Below are positions 35,781-45,194 of a DNA stretch of 64,000 nucleotides, piece by piece. The notes beneath the pieces were generated by a model that did no database searches, was not told where the DNA came from, and saw only the letters and a program-made list of their open reading frames with translations. Both the position numbers and the translations under genes were made by a program. The stretch comes from Pseudorhodoferax sp032153935 (GTDB lineage: Bacteria; Pseudomonadota; Gammaproteobacteria; Burkholderiales; Burkholderiaceae_C): contig NZ_CAXUQL020000001.1 in assembly GCF_964253035.1 (NCBI RefSeq), positions 5,456,001-5,520,000 on the forward strand, written 5' to 3'. Every line of letters begins with the position of its first letter. The stretch's first letter is position 1.

Positions 35781-36857
35781 TCAGGCTTTTTTTGCGGCGG
35801 CCTCCCTGCCGGTGGGCAGCAGTTCGGGCACGGACAGGTGCACGGTGCCCACGGGCTCGGGCGGCATGGCGCCCCAGTCCGCGGCGTCTGCGCTGGGGCC
35901 CCAGGCCGCGCCGTCGCGGCCGTTCGACTGCGGCCGTTCGGCCTGGGGTGCAGGAGCCGGCGCAGCCGCAGGCGGCGGCACGCCGGGCTTGCGGCGGTGC
36001 ACCAGCGCCAGTTCGGCCACGGCCTGCACATGCGCGGGCGTGACCTCGGCCTCGCCCTGCCATGCGGCCCAGGCCCGCGCCGCGCGCAGCAGCACGAGGT
36101 CGGCACGCAGGCCGTCGACCTGGGCCTGCACGCACAGCGCGCCCGCGGCCTGCAGCACGGCGTCGGACCAGGGCAACGCCTCGGGCGCCTGCACGCGCGC
36201 GCGGGCCGCGGCCAGGCGGTCGGCCAGCGCGGCCTGCTGCGCCGCATGCCGTGCGCGGAAGGCCGCGGGGTCGGCCTCGAACTGCAGCCGCGCGCGCACG
36301 ATGGCCTGGCGCTGGTCCAGGTCGGCCACGTTGGCCAAGCGCACGCACAGGCCCAGGCGGTCCAGCAGCTGCGGGCGCAGCGCGCCCTCCTCCGGGTTCA
36401 TGGTGCCCACGAGCACGAAGCGCGCGGCATGGCGGTGCGAGATGCCGTCGCGCTCGACCACGTTGACGCCGCTGGCCGCGGCATCGAGCAGCACGTCCAC
36501 GAGCGCGTCGGGCAGCAGGTTGATTTCGTCCACGTACAGCACGCCGCCATCCGCGCGTGCGAGCAGCCCCGGCGCGAAGCGCACGGCGTGGCCGGCCAAG
36601 GCCTGCTGCAGATCCAGCGTGCCGGCCACATGCTCGAGCGAGGCGCCCAGCGGCAGCGTGACGAAGGGCGCGGCCGGGATCAGTTCGGCCAGCGCACGCG
36701 CGGCCGTGGACTTGGCCGTGCCGCGCGGGCCTTCGACGAGCACGCCGCCGATGCGCGGGTCGACCGCCGCCAGCAGCAGCGCCTGGCGCAGCGCGGGCTG
36801 GCCGGCGATGGCAGCGAAGGGGAACAGCGGCGGCAGATCGGTGGGGGGTGCGCTCAT
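35781..36857 (-). CDS. AAA+ ATPase, ChlI/BchI-like chelatase subunit
   Basis: The 358-residue protein has Walker A EGPRGTAKST, Walker B GVLYVDEINLL and sensor LVGTMNPEEG, all as in magnesium-chelatase subunit I. The C-terminal third is Ala/Pro-rich and low in complexity. Its start overlaps the cobN stop as ATGA. With CobN and the VWA protein it would form a cobalt-inserting chelatase, replacing CobS/CobT (inference from context). Confidence 0.88.
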   Translation of the reverse strand: MSAPPTDLPPLFPFAAIAGQPALRQALLLAAVDPRIGGVLVEGPRGTAKSTAARALAELIPAAPFVTLPLGASLEHVAGTLDLQQALAGHAVRFAPGLLARADGGVLYVDEINLLPDALVDVLLDAAASGVNVVERDGISHRHAARFVLVGTMNPEEGALRPQLLDRLGLCVRLANVADLDQRQAIVRARLQFEADPAAFRARHAAQQAALADRLAAARARVQAPEALPWSDAVLQAAGALCVQAQVDGLRADLVLLRAARAWAAWQGEAEVTPAHVQAVAELALVHRRKPGVPPPAAAPAPAPQAERPQSNGRDGAAWGPSADAADWGAMPPEPVGTVHLSVPELLPTGREAAAKKA

Positions 36858-39800
36858 CGCATGCCTTCCTGTTGGTCTTCATGTGCCAGCAGCAGGTCTT
36901 CCAGCTGCTGGCGGTAGTCGCCGGGTTGCTCCCACAGGCCGCGCTGCATGGCTTCGAGCAGCCGCTCCAGCATGCCGCGCAGGGCCTCGGGGTTGTGCTC
37001 GGCGAAGAAATCGCGCACGGCGGCGTCCACCACATAGGCATCGGCCACGAGCGCGTAGTGGTGGTCGGCCACCTGGCCCGTCGTCGCGTCGAAGCCGAAC
37101 AGGTAGTCCACCGTGGCCGCCATCTCGAACGCGCCCTTGTAGCCATGGCGCATGGCGCCCGCGATCCACTTGGGGTTGGTCACGCGCGCACGCACCACGC
37201 GGCCGATCTCCTGGTGCAGCGTGCGCACGCGCGGCTGCTGCGGGTTGGCATGGTCGCCGTGGTAGAGCGCGGGTGTCTTGCCCGACACCTCGCGCACGGC
37301 CGCGGCCATGCCGCCCTGGAACTGCAGGTAGTCGGACGAGTCGAGGATGTCGTGCTCGCGGCTGTCCTGGTTCTGGGCCACGATGTCGAGTTCGCCCAGG
37401 CGCCGGCGCAGCGCATCGCCAGCGGGTTCGCCCTCGCTGTCCTGGCCGTAGGCGTGGGCGCTCCAGCCGATCCAGGCACGCGCGAGGTCGCCGCTGTCCT
37501 GCCAGTCGCCGCTGTGCAGCAGCGGGTCCAGGCCCGTGCCGTAGTGGCCGGGCGGCGCACCGAACACGCGCCAGCCGGCCTGGCGGCGGGCCTGCTCGGC
37601 CGTGGCGCCAGCGTCCTCTAGAGCCTGGGCTTCGGCCAGGATGCGGGCGCGGATCGGGTTGTCCTCGGCATCCTCCTCCTGCGCGGCCACGGCCTGCACG
37701 GCCGCGTCGAACATCTGCACCGCGAGCGGAAACGCGTCGCGGAAGAAGCCCGAGATGCGCAGCGTGACGTCCACGCGCGGACGGTGCAGGCCGGCGCGCG
37801 GCACCACCTCGAAGTCCTGCACGCGCTGGCTGCCGGGGGCCCAGCGCGGGCGCACTCCTATCAGCGCGAAAGCCTGGGCCAGATCGTCCCCGCCCGTGCG
37901 CATGGTCGCCGTGCCCCAGACCGACAGGCCCAGCGTGCGCGGGTACTCGCCGTGTTCCTGCAGGTAGCGCTCGATGAGCTGGCGCGCGGCCTGCTGCCCC
38001 AATTCCCAGGCCGCCTGGGTCGGGATCGCACGCGTGTCCAGCGTGTAGAAGTTGCGCCCCGTGGGCAGCACATCGGGCCGGCCGCGCGAAGGCGAGCCGC
38101 TGGGGCCGGCCGGCACGAACAGGCCGCGCAGGCCGCGCGCGAGCTGGCGCAGTTCCTCGGCGCCGCAGGCGTCCAGGGCCGGGGCCAGTTGCTCGTGCAC
38201 GCGCTGCAGCACGGCCTGGGTCTGCGGCCAATCGATGGCCTGTTGCGTGCCATCCAGCAGCTGCTGGGCGAGCAGTTCCAGGCGCTCGCGCGTGTCGCCC
38301 TCGTGGCGCCAGGGCTCGGTGCTCTGCGCCTGCAGCACCGCGGGCCGCGGGCCGGCCCAGGGCCGCGCCGGCTCCAGCCGCAGCGGGTCGAAGCCAGTGT
38401 CCGGCAGCAGGTCGGCTGCCAGCGCGCCCAGCAGCCCGGCGTCGCCGCCCGAGGGAAAGCGCGCCAGCGCGAGCAAGGTGTCGCGGCGCTGGCGCCCCGT
38501 GGGCGAGGCGCCGAACACGTGCAGGCCGTCGCGGATCTGCGTCTCCTTGAGCTCGCAGAGGTAAGCGTCGATGCGCTCCAGCAGCGCGTCCTCGTCGTTC
38601 TCGGTCCCCGCCGGCAGCTCCAGCTCGCCGGCCAGATGCTGGCGCCGCACGGCCTCCACGATCTGGCGGCGCAGCAACGCGGCGCGGCGCGCGTCGACCA
38701 GCAGCGCGTCGTAGTACTCGTCGACCAGGCGCTCCAGATCCTGCAGCGGGCCGTGGTTCTCGGCGCGCGTGAGCGGCGGCATCAGGTGGTCCACGATCAC
38801 GGCCTGGCTGCGGCGCTTGGCCTGCGCGCCCTCGCCCGGGTCGTTGACGATGAAGGGATACAGGTGCGGCAGCGGACCCAGGATGGCGTCTGGCCAGCAG
38901 GCGCCGGAGAGCGCCAGGCTCTTGCCGGGCAGCCATTCGAGGTTGCCGTGCTTGCCCACGTGGACGATGGCGTCGACGGCGAACACATCGCGCAGCCAGA
39001 AGTAGAAGGCCAGGTAGTGGTGCGGCGGCACGAGTTCGGCGTCGTGGTAGCTCGCGTAGTCCTGCGCGCCGGACTGGTTCAGCGCACGGGCGGGCTGGAT
39101 GCCGATGAAGACATGGCCCAGCCGCAGGCCGGCCACCATGAAGCGGCCCTGGCGCAATGCCGGGTCGGCCTCGGGCGGGCCCCAGCGCGCGTCGATGGCC
39201 TGCGCCATGCCATCGGGCAGCGCGGCCAGGCGCTTCCTGTAGTCGGCCAGCGCGTAGCTTTGCCAAGCGGGGCGCAGCGGCCATTGCGCAGGGTCGTTGG
39301 CGATGCCCTGCAGCAGCTGGCGCATCAGCGTGTCTCCGTCTTGCGGCAACGCTGCGTCGCCCAATGCGTAGCCCTCGGCCGCCAGCGCCTGCAGGATGGC
39401 GATCACCGAGGCCGGCGTGTCCAGCCCCACGCCGCTGCCGATGCGGCCTTCGCTGCCCGGGTAGTTGGCCAGCACCAGCGCGAGCCGCTTCTCGGCCGCG
39501 GAGCGCGTGCGCAGCCGGCACCAGCGCTGCGCGAGTTCGGCCACGAAGTCCACGCGGTCGGGCTCGGCCTGGTAGGCCACGATGTCGGTCTGCGTGACCG
39601 GGCAGCGGTGTGCCAGGCCCTTGAAGCTGACCGCGCGCGTGACGATGCGGCCATCCATCTCGGGCAGCACCACCTGCATGGCGATGTCGCGCGGGCGCAG
39701 GCCCTGGGCGTCGGCCAGCCAGTCTTCGCGGTTGCCGCCGCTCGTGATGACCTGCAGCACGGGCGCTTCGCCCGCCAGGGCCTGGCCCGGCTCCAGCGCC

Positions 39801-40627
39801 GAGAAGGCCGTGGTGTTGAGCACGAGCTGCACGGCATGCGTGTCGCACAGCGTGCGCAGCGTGGACAGGCACAGACCGTCCTTGAGCGAGTCCAGCGCCA
39901 GCGGCAGCGGGTTCAGGCCGCGCGCGTGCAGCGCCAGGGCCAGCGCATCGAAGGCGGCGGTGTTGCCGGCCAGCAGATGCGAGCGGTAGAAGACCAGCGC
40001 GACCACGGGCGCGCCGGGTGTCCAGGCGGCGCGCAGGTCGTCGATACCGGGCACGGCATGGCGCTGCGCGCACAGCGCGGGCGGCACATAGAGCGCGGCC
40101 TGCGGCAGCGTGCGCGGCGGCGGCGGGGCCTCGCCCCGCCCCAGACCCAGGTGCGCCACGGCCTGCAGGAAGGCGCGCGCGTTGGCGGGTCCGCCTGCGC
40201 GCAGGTACTGCCAGAGCTGGCGGCTTTCGGCCTGTGGCAGCGTGCCGCGCGCGAGCAGGTGCGGGTCTTCCTGCAGATCACCCGAAAAGATGGCCAGGCG
40301 CTGGCCCTTGGCACGCGCGAGTGCGGCGATCTGCTGCACACCGTAGGGCCAGGCCGATTCGGAGCCTAGGTGGTCCACCACCACCACGCGCGCGTGCTGC
40401 AGCACCTCGTCCACGTACAGATCGAGCGAAGCCGGCTGGCGCAGGTACAGCAGGTTGGCCAGGCGCAGGCTGGGGAAGCCGTCGAGCTGCTGCGCGGCGG
40501 CCGACAGCAGGGCCAGCGTGGTGTCGGCCGAGCTCAGCACGACGATGTCGGCGGGCTGCTGGTCGAGGCGCGTGACGATGCTGGGGTCTTCGACGAAGCC
40601 GCCGGGGCGGGTGGAGAGCAGGTGCAT
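36854..40627 (-). CDS. cobN: Cobaltochelatase subunit CobN
   Basis: This 1257-residue protein is full length for CobN, the large substrate-binding subunit that inserts Co2+ into hydrogenobyrinic acid a,c-diamide in the aerobic B12 pathway. Recognisable regions include the N-terminal flavodoxin-like part (VDHLGSESAWPYGVQQIAAL), HVGKHGNLEWLPGKSLALSG in the catalytic region, and the C-terminal MRHGYKGAFEMAATVDYL and GFDATTGQVADHHY. It is coupled to the ChlI-like ATPase downstream. A long palindromic repeat lies immediately upstream. Confidence 0.95.
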   Translation of the reverse strand: MHLLSTRPGGFVEDPSIVTRLDQQPADIVVLSSADTTLALLSAAAQQLDGFPSLRLANLLYLRQPASLDLYVDEVLQHARVVVVDHLGSESAWPYGVQQIAALARAKGQRLAIFSGDLQEDPHLLARGTLPQAESRQLWQYLRAGGPANARAFLQAVAHLGLGRGEAPPPPRTLPQAALYVPPALCAQRHAVPGIDDLRAAWTPGAPVVALVFYRSHLLAGNTAAFDALALALHARGLNPLPLALDSLKDGLCLSTLRTLCDTHAVQLVLNTTAFSALEPGQALAGEAPVLQVITSGGNREDWLADAQGLRPRDIAMQVVLPEMDGRIVTRAVSFKGLAHRCPVTQTDIVAYQAEPDRVDFVAELAQRWCRLRTRSAAEKRLALVLANYPGSEGRIGSGVGLDTPASVIAILQALAAEGYALGDAALPQDGDTLMRQLLQGIANDPAQWPLRPAWQSYALADYRKRLAALPDGMAQAIDARWGPPEADPALRQGRFMVAGLRLGHVFIGIQPARALNQSGAQDYASYHDAELVPPHHYLAFYFWLRDVFAVDAIVHVGKHGNLEWLPGKSLALSGACWPDAILGPLPHLYPFIVNDPGEGAQAKRRSQAVIVDHLMPPLTRAENHGPLQDLERLVDEYYDALLVDARRAALLRRQIVEAVRRQHLAGELELPAGTENDEDALLERIDAYLCELKETQIRDGLHVFGASPTGRQRRDTLLALARFPSGGDAGLLGALAADLLPDTGFDPLRLEPARPWAGPRPAVLQAQSTEPWRHEGDTRERLELLAQQLLDGTQQAIDWPQTQAVLQRVHEQLAPALDACGAEELRQLARGLRGLFVPAGPSGSPSRGRPDVLPTGRNFYTLDTRAIPTQAAWELGQQAARQLIERYLQEHGEYPRTLGLSVWGTATMRTGGDDLAQAFALIGVRPRWAPGSQRVQDFEVVPRAGLHRPRVDVTLRISGFFRDAFPLAVQMFDAAVQAVAAQEEDAEDNPIRARILAEAQALEDAGATAEQARRQAGWRVFGAPPGHYGTGLDPLLHSGDWQDSGDLARAWIGWSAHAYGQDSEGEPAGDALRRRLGELDIVAQNQDSREHDILDSSDYLQFQGGMAAAVREVSGKTPALYHGDHANPQQPRVRTLHQEIGRVVRARVTNPKWIAGAMRHGYKGAFEMAATVDYLFGFDATTGQVADHHYALVADAYVVDAAVRDFFAEHNPEALRGMLERLLEAMQRGLWEQPGDYRQQLEDLLLAHEDQQEGMR

Positions 40628-40658
40628 GTCAGTGGCCTATGGCGCCGGAGATGACTGG

Positions 40659-41295
40659 GGCCGAGCGCAGCGATGGCCTGAATCGGTCCCCGCATCCGGG
40701 GCCCCTGTGCCCACGCCGAGGAGCGCAGTGGCCTGGGCGGCGCGGGGAACCTCGCGCTTCAACATCTGACTCATTGCACTTGTTCGAGCTGAACGAACGC
40801 AGTGAGTGGTGCGAGTTGTGCAATGCGCCCAGGCCGCGAGCACCGCAGGTTGCCCGGAGCGCCAGCGCAGGGACGTGGGGACCGGGGTCGCCCTTTCTTT
40901 GGTTACTTTCTTTCGGCGAAACGAAAGAAAGTGACTGCACTGCCGGGGGCATATCCCGGCCTCTGGTGCCAGCAGGAAACACTACGTCTGATCGACGTGA
41001 GGAGGTGGGGCTATCCACCCCACACCCGGACTTACTTTTCTTGCTTCGCCAAGAAAAGTAAGCAAAAGAAGGCGACCCCGGTGCCCCTGTCCCTGCGCTG
41101 GCGCTCCGGGCAACCTGCGGTGCTCGCGCCATGGGCTGCATTGCGCAACTCGCTTCGTTCACTGCGTTCACTTCGCTCGAACAAGCGCAATGAGTCAGAT
41201 GTTGAAGCGCGAGGTTCCCCGCGCAGCCCATGGCACTGCGCTCCTCGGCAGGGGCACAGGGGGAAGTCCCAGTCGGGCCATCGCTGCGCTCGGCC
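40659..41295. repeat. Compound palindromic intergenic repeat, copy 2
   Basis: This occupies most of the 717-bp gap between cobN and cobW. It begins with GGCCGAGCGCAGCGATGGCC (40659-40678) and ends with its near reverse complement (41276-41295). The outer arms of roughly 200 bp are imperfect inverted repeats of each other. The core holds ACTTTCTTTCG-N6-CGAAAGAAAGT (40905-40932), GGGGGCATATCCCGG, GTGGGG-N5-CCCCAC and CTTACTTTTCTTG-N6-CAAGAAAAGTAAG (41031-41062). Same orientation as copy 3 and nearly identical to it in the core. Nothing in it looks like a gene. Confidence 0.88.
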
Positions 41296-41344
41296 GCGTA
41301 GGGCCTGCGCTGCGCGCGGCGAACACTTCGGGGGCAATGTTCCA

Positions 41345-42388
41345 TCAGGCCTCGACGCCTGCGAGCCCCGCACGCAGCGCGGCTTCGTCCAGGTCCTGGC
41401 CGATGAACACCAGGCGTGTGCCGCGGCGTTCGCCTTCGCGCCAGGCACGGTCGAAATGGTGGTCGAAGCGGCGCCCCACGCCCTGCAGCAGCCAGCGCAT
41501 CGGCTTGCCCGGGATCTCGGCAAAACCCTTCACGCGCAGGACGGTCTGCTGCTCCACGAGCCGCGCCAGCGCCGCCAGCAGGCGCTCGCGGTCCACGGCC
41601 GGCAGCTCGATCACATGGGCGTCGAACTCGTCGTGGTCGTGGTCCTCCTCGTGGTCGTGGTGGCTCTCGCGCGCATCGATGGTGGTCTCGGAGGCCTTGG
41701 CCAGGCCCAGCAGCACGTCCAGCGGCAACTTGCCCTGGCTGGACTGCAGGATCTTCACGGAAGGCGGCAACTCCTCGCGCACCAGGGCCGTCACGCGTTC
41801 GACCGCCGCGGCATCGACGAGGTCGGTCTTGTTGAGCACCACGAGGTCGGCGGCCGCCAGCTGGTCCTCGAACAGCTCGTGCAGCGGCGACTCGTGGTCC
41901 AGGTTGGGGTCCGCGCGGCGCTGCGCGTCCACGGCCACGGGGTTGGCCGCGAACTGGCCGGCGTCGGCGGCCGGCGTGTCGACCACGGTGACCACGGCGT
42001 CCACCGTGAACACGTTGGCGATCTCGGGCCACTGGAAGGCCTGCACCAGCGGCTTGGGCAGGGCCAGGCCGCTGGTCTCGATCAGCACCGCGTCGATGCG
42101 GTCGCGGCGCTCGGCCAGCGCCTGCATGACGGGGAAGAACTCCTCCTGCACGGTGCAGCACATGCAGCCGTTGGCCAGTTCGTAGAGCGCGCCCTGCTGC
42201 TCCTGGCCGTCCTCGTCGCAGCCGATGCCGCAGCCCTTGAGGATCTCGCCGTCGATGCCGAGTTCGCCGAACTCGTTGACGATCACGGCGATGCGCCGGC
42301 CCTGGGCGTTGTCCAGGATGTGGCGCAGCAGCGTGGTCTTGCCGCTGCCCAGGAAGCCCGTGACGATGGTGGCGGGGATCTTTTGCAT
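41345..42388 (-). CDS. cobW: CobW-family GTP-binding metallochaperone
   Basis: The 347-residue G3E GTPase has Walker A GFLGSGKTTLL, the metal-binding CxCC motif NGCMCCTV, the NKTD guanine motif, and a His/Asp-rich loop (SHHDHEEDHDHDEFDAH) before the C-terminal CobW domain. CobW is thought to supply cobalt to the chelatase. It starts at 42388 and lies 25 bp after the flavoenzyme gene. A repeat separates it from cobN. Confidence 0.93.
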   Translation of the reverse strand: MQKIPATIVTGFLGSGKTTLLRHILDNAQGRRIAVIVNEFGELGIDGEILKGCGIGCDEDGQEQQGALYELANGCMCCTVQEEFFPVMQALAERRDRIDAVLIETSGLALPKPLVQAFQWPEIANVFTVDAVVTVVDTPAADAGQFAANPVAVDAQRRADPNLDHESPLHELFEDQLAAADLVVLNKTDLVDAAAVERVTALVREELPPSVKILQSSQGKLPLDVLLGLAKASETTIDARESHHDHEEDHDHDEFDAHVIELPAVDRERLLAALARLVEQQTVLRVKGFAEIPGKPMRWLLQGVGRRFDHHFDRAWREGERRGTRLVFIGQDLDEAALRAGLAGVEA

Positions 42389-42413
42389 GGGTGGATTCTC
42401 CAGAAGGTGGATG

Positions 42414-43418
42414 TCAGAGGGCGCGCAGTGCGGGCAGCACCTCGCGTGCGAACAAGGCCATGGCGTCCAGGGCCTGGGCGTTGTCCCACAGGCCGTTGGC
42501 GTTGAAGACACAGCGCAGGTGGCGGATGCCCGTGCGCGCGCGCAGCGCCGCGATCTGCGCATGGCAGTCCTGCGGCGTGCCGTGGATGAACTGCTCGCGC
42601 AGCACGCGTTCGGCGTCGATGGGCAGCACCTGCTCGGGCGGCACGCCGCGCTTGCCGGCGAAATGGATGCGGCGCTGGTACAGCTGCGGCCACAGCGCGG
42701 CGAGCTGCTGCGCGACGGCGGCGTCGTCGGCACCGATGCAGACGTAGCGGGCCAGCGAGGAGCGCTGCTGCAAGGCCGCGCTGTCGCGGCCCTGCGCGGC
42801 GGCCGCGGCCTGCAGCTGCGCCAGCTGCGCGGCCTCGGGCGGCTCCAGGCTCAGCAGCAGCGGCAGGTCCTGCGCGAGCGCAAAGCCCAGCGTCTCGGGC
42901 GTGGAGCCCGCCACGTACAGCGGCGGATGGGGGCGCTGCACCGACGCTGGCATGGCGCCACGCGCCGCAATGGTCCAGGCGCCTTGCTCGGCCGGCAGCG
43001 CCTCGCCGCACAAGGCCAGCCGCAGCAGGCGGCAGGATTGCTCGAAACGCGCGCGCGTCTCCTCGGGCGCGATCTGCAGCGCCTGCAGCGCGGCCGGTTC
43101 GGTGCCGCGGCCGACACCCACGTCGAGCCGGCCGGCGCTCTGGAAGTCCAGCTGCGCGATCTCCTCGGCCAGCATCAAAGGGTGGTGCACGGGCAGCACG
43201 AGCACCGAGGTGCCCACGCGCAGCCGTTCGGTGCGCGCGAACAGCGCGGCGGCCAGCAGCAGCGTCGAGGGGTAAGGCCAGGGCTGCGCGGGCAGGCGGA
43301 ATTCGTTGAACCAGACGCCATCGAAGCCGAGCTGCTCGGCGCGTTCGAACAGCGCGATGAAGCCGCGGTGGTCGCCGCAGGTGGCCTCGCGCGTCCAGCC
43401 GGCCAGGTCAATCCGCAT
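42414..43418 (-). CDS. LLM-class (luciferase-like) flavin-dependent oxidoreductase
   Basis: The 334-residue TIM-barrel protein has family features: FERAEQLGFDGVWFNEFRL, RLRVGTSVLVLPVHHPLMLA, AEEIAQLDFQSAGRLDVGVG and a late QFIHGTPQDC. LLM enzymes use reduced flavin (FMNH2 or F420). The start overlaps the 3' end of the ABC ATPase gene by 11 bp, so it is firmly part of the cobalamin operon. No B12 step is assigned to this family in general. Flavin-based reduction of cobalt corrinoids or release of an alkyl group would fit (inference). Confidence 0.85.
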   Translation of the reverse strand: MRIDLAGWTREATCGDHRGFIALFERAEQLGFDGVWFNEFRLPAQPWPYPSTLLLAAALFARTERLRVGTSVLVLPVHHPLMLAEEIAQLDFQSAGRLDVGVGRGTEPAALQALQIAPEETRARFEQSCRLLRLALCGEALPAEQGAWTIAARGAMPASVQRPHPPLYVAGSTPETLGFALAQDLPLLLSLEPPEAAQLAQLQAAAAAQGRDSAALQQRSSLARYVCIGADDAAVAQQLAALWPQLYQRRIHFAGKRGVPPEQVLPIDAERVLREQFIHGTPQDCHAQIAALRARTGIRHLRCVFNANGLWDNAQALDAMALFAREVLPALRAL

Positions 43419-44181
43419 GGGGAGCCTCCTGCAGGCGGTGCGCGCGCAGCAGGTGGTGCGGCGGCACCGCCACGCGCTCGAAGCGCACGCCGAACACGGC
43501 GTCGAGAGAAGGCGATTGCAGCAGCTCGGCACCGCCGTCCAGCGCCACGCGGCCCTGGTCCAGCACGACGACGCGCCCGAAGTGCTGGAACGCGAGATCC
43601 AGGTCGTGCATGGCGACCACGACCAGGCGCCCGTGCCCGCGCGCGGCCAGCGCCTCCACGAGCGCGAGCCGGTGCCGCACGTCCAGCGCCGCGCCGGGTT
43701 CGTCGGCCAGCAGCACAGGCGGATCGGTGGCCAGCACCGTGGCCAGCAAGGCCCGCGCCTGCTCGCCGCCCGAGAGCGTGGACCAGTGCCGCGCAGCGAA
43801 GGCCGACAGGCCGGCCTGCGCCAGCACGGCGCCGGCGTCCTGCGCCGACTGCTGGCCTTCGAGCCGCATGGCGACGAGTTCGTCGACGCGCAGGTCCCAG
43901 TGCGGCGCGAAATGCTGCGGCATGTAGCCCATGGCCTGGGCACGCTGCGCCACGGGCATGGCCGCCAGGTCAGCGCCGTCCAGCAGCACGCGGCCCGCGT
44001 CGGGCGCCAGCAGCCCGGCCAGCAGCGACAGCAGCGTGGACTTGCCCGCGCCGTTGGGGCCGACCAGGGCCACGGCGCCGCGCGCGGGCAGCGCGAGGCT
44101 TACGCCATCGACCACGGCGCGGCCGCGCCGGCGCAGCGTGAGCGCTTGCGCCTGCAGGCGTGGTGGAGGCAAGCCCGTCAT
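43408..44181 (-). CDS. btuD: FecE/BtuD-like ABC transporter ATP-binding protein
   Basis: The protein has 257 residues with Walker A GPNGAGKSTLL, Q-loop MPQHF, signature LSGGEQARA and Walker B VLLADEPGAALD. It is the ATPase of a vitamin B12/siderophore-type importer. The ATG overlaps the permease stop as ATGA. Assignment to B12 rests on the riboswitch, receptor and cobalamin genes around it. Confidence 0.88.
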   Translation of the reverse strand: MTGLPPPRLQAQALTLRRRGRAVVDGVSLALPARGAVALVGPNGAGKSTLLSLLAGLLAPDAGRVLLDGADLAAMPVAQRAQAMGYMPQHFAPHWDLRVDELVAMRLEGQQSAQDAGAVLAQAGLSAFAARHWSTLSGGEQARALLATVLATDPPVLLADEPGAALDVRHRLALVEALAARGHGRLVVVAMHDLDLAFQHFGRVVVLDQGRVALDGGAELLQSPSLDAVFGVRFERVAVPPHHLLRAHRLQEAPHAD

Positions 44182-45194
44182 GCAGACCGCAAGCGCCGCG
44201 CCAGCAGCACGATGAAGAAGGGCCCGCCGGCCACGGCCGTGATGAGGCCCAGCGGCACCTCGGCCGGCGGCAGCGCGGCACGCGCGATGGCGTCGGCCAC
44301 GGTCACGACGATGGCGCCGACCAGGGCCGAGGCCGGCAACAGCCTTCTGTGCAGTGGCCCGACCATCCAGCGCGCGATGTGCGGCGCCGCCAGGCCCACG
44401 AAGGCCACGAGGCCGCCGTAGGCCACGGCCGCTGCCACGACGAGCGAACCCACGAGCACGGCGCGCGGCACGAAGCGCGCCACGTCCAGCCCGAAGCCCT
44501 GGGCCGCCTGGTTGCCGAGGCCCAGCAGGTCCAGCCCGCGCGCGATGCCGCGCGTGGCCGCGAGGCAGGCCACGGTGATCAGCGCAAGCAAGCCCAGGCC
44601 GGTCCAGCTCGGTGTCTGGATGCCGCCCAGCACCCAGCTCATGACGACCTGCAGGCTCACTGTCTCGTCGGACAGCGCCAGCATCAAAAAGGAACGCACG
44701 GCACCCAGCACGGCCGCCAGCGCCACGCCGGCCAGCAGCAGGCCCGCGGCGTCCAGCGCACCGGCCACCCGCGCCACGCCCAGCACCAGCATGGTGGCGC
44801 CCCAAGCGCCGAAGAAGGCCAGCGAGGACAGCGTGAGCGCCTGCGGCATCCCCAGGGGCACCAGCAGCGCGATGGTGGCGCCCAGCGCCGCGCCGCCCGA
44901 CGCACCGAGCAGGTAGGGCTCGGCCAGCGGGTTGCGGAACACGCCCTGGAACACCGTGCCCGACAGGCCCAGCAGCGCGCCGACCAGGGCAGCGGCCAGC
45001 ACGCGCGGCAGCCGCCATTCCAGCAGCAGCCGGCTGCGCAGGGCGTCGTCGCCGAGCACGGCGCGCCAGACGTCGGCCGGGCTCGCCCACTGGTGGCCGG
45101 CACAGGCGCCCAGCAGCAGGCAGCCGGCCATCAGGGCCCAGGCGGCGCCCCAGGCGCGCGAGGCGTGCCAGGGGATCACGCGGGATGCAGCCAT
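44178..45194 (-). CDS. btuC: FecCD/BtuC-like ABC transporter permease
   Basis: This 338-residue inner-membrane protein has about ten hydrophobic helices and the FecCD patterns LGASGGAALGATIALL, GLAAPHIARWMVG and LVGAIVVTVADAIAR. It dimerises and works with the ATPase and the binding protein on either side. The start lies inside the 3' end of the binding-protein gene (19 bp overlap). Confidence 0.9.
   Translation of the reverse strand: MAASRVIPWHASRAWGAAWALMAGCLLLGACAGHQWASPADVWRAVLGDDALRSRLLLEWRLPRVLAAALVGALLGLSGTVFQGVFRNPLAEPYLLGASGGAALGATIALLVPLGMPQALTLSSLAFFGAWGATMLVLGVARVAGALDAAGLLLAGVALAAVLGAVRSFLMLALSDETVSLQVVMSWVLGGIQTPSWTGLGLLALITVACLAATRGIARGLDLLGLGNQAAQGFGLDVARFVPRAVLVGSLVVAAAVAYGGLVAFVGLAAPHIARWMVGPLHRRLLPASALVGAIVVTVADAIARAALPPAEVPLGLITAVAGGPFFIVLLARRLRSA

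Noticed and set aside
36879..40073. A 1064-codon open frame in another minus-strand phase within cobN.
   Set aside because: It is almost entirely Arg, Ala, Gly and Pro; the cobN phase shows conserved CobN blocks.
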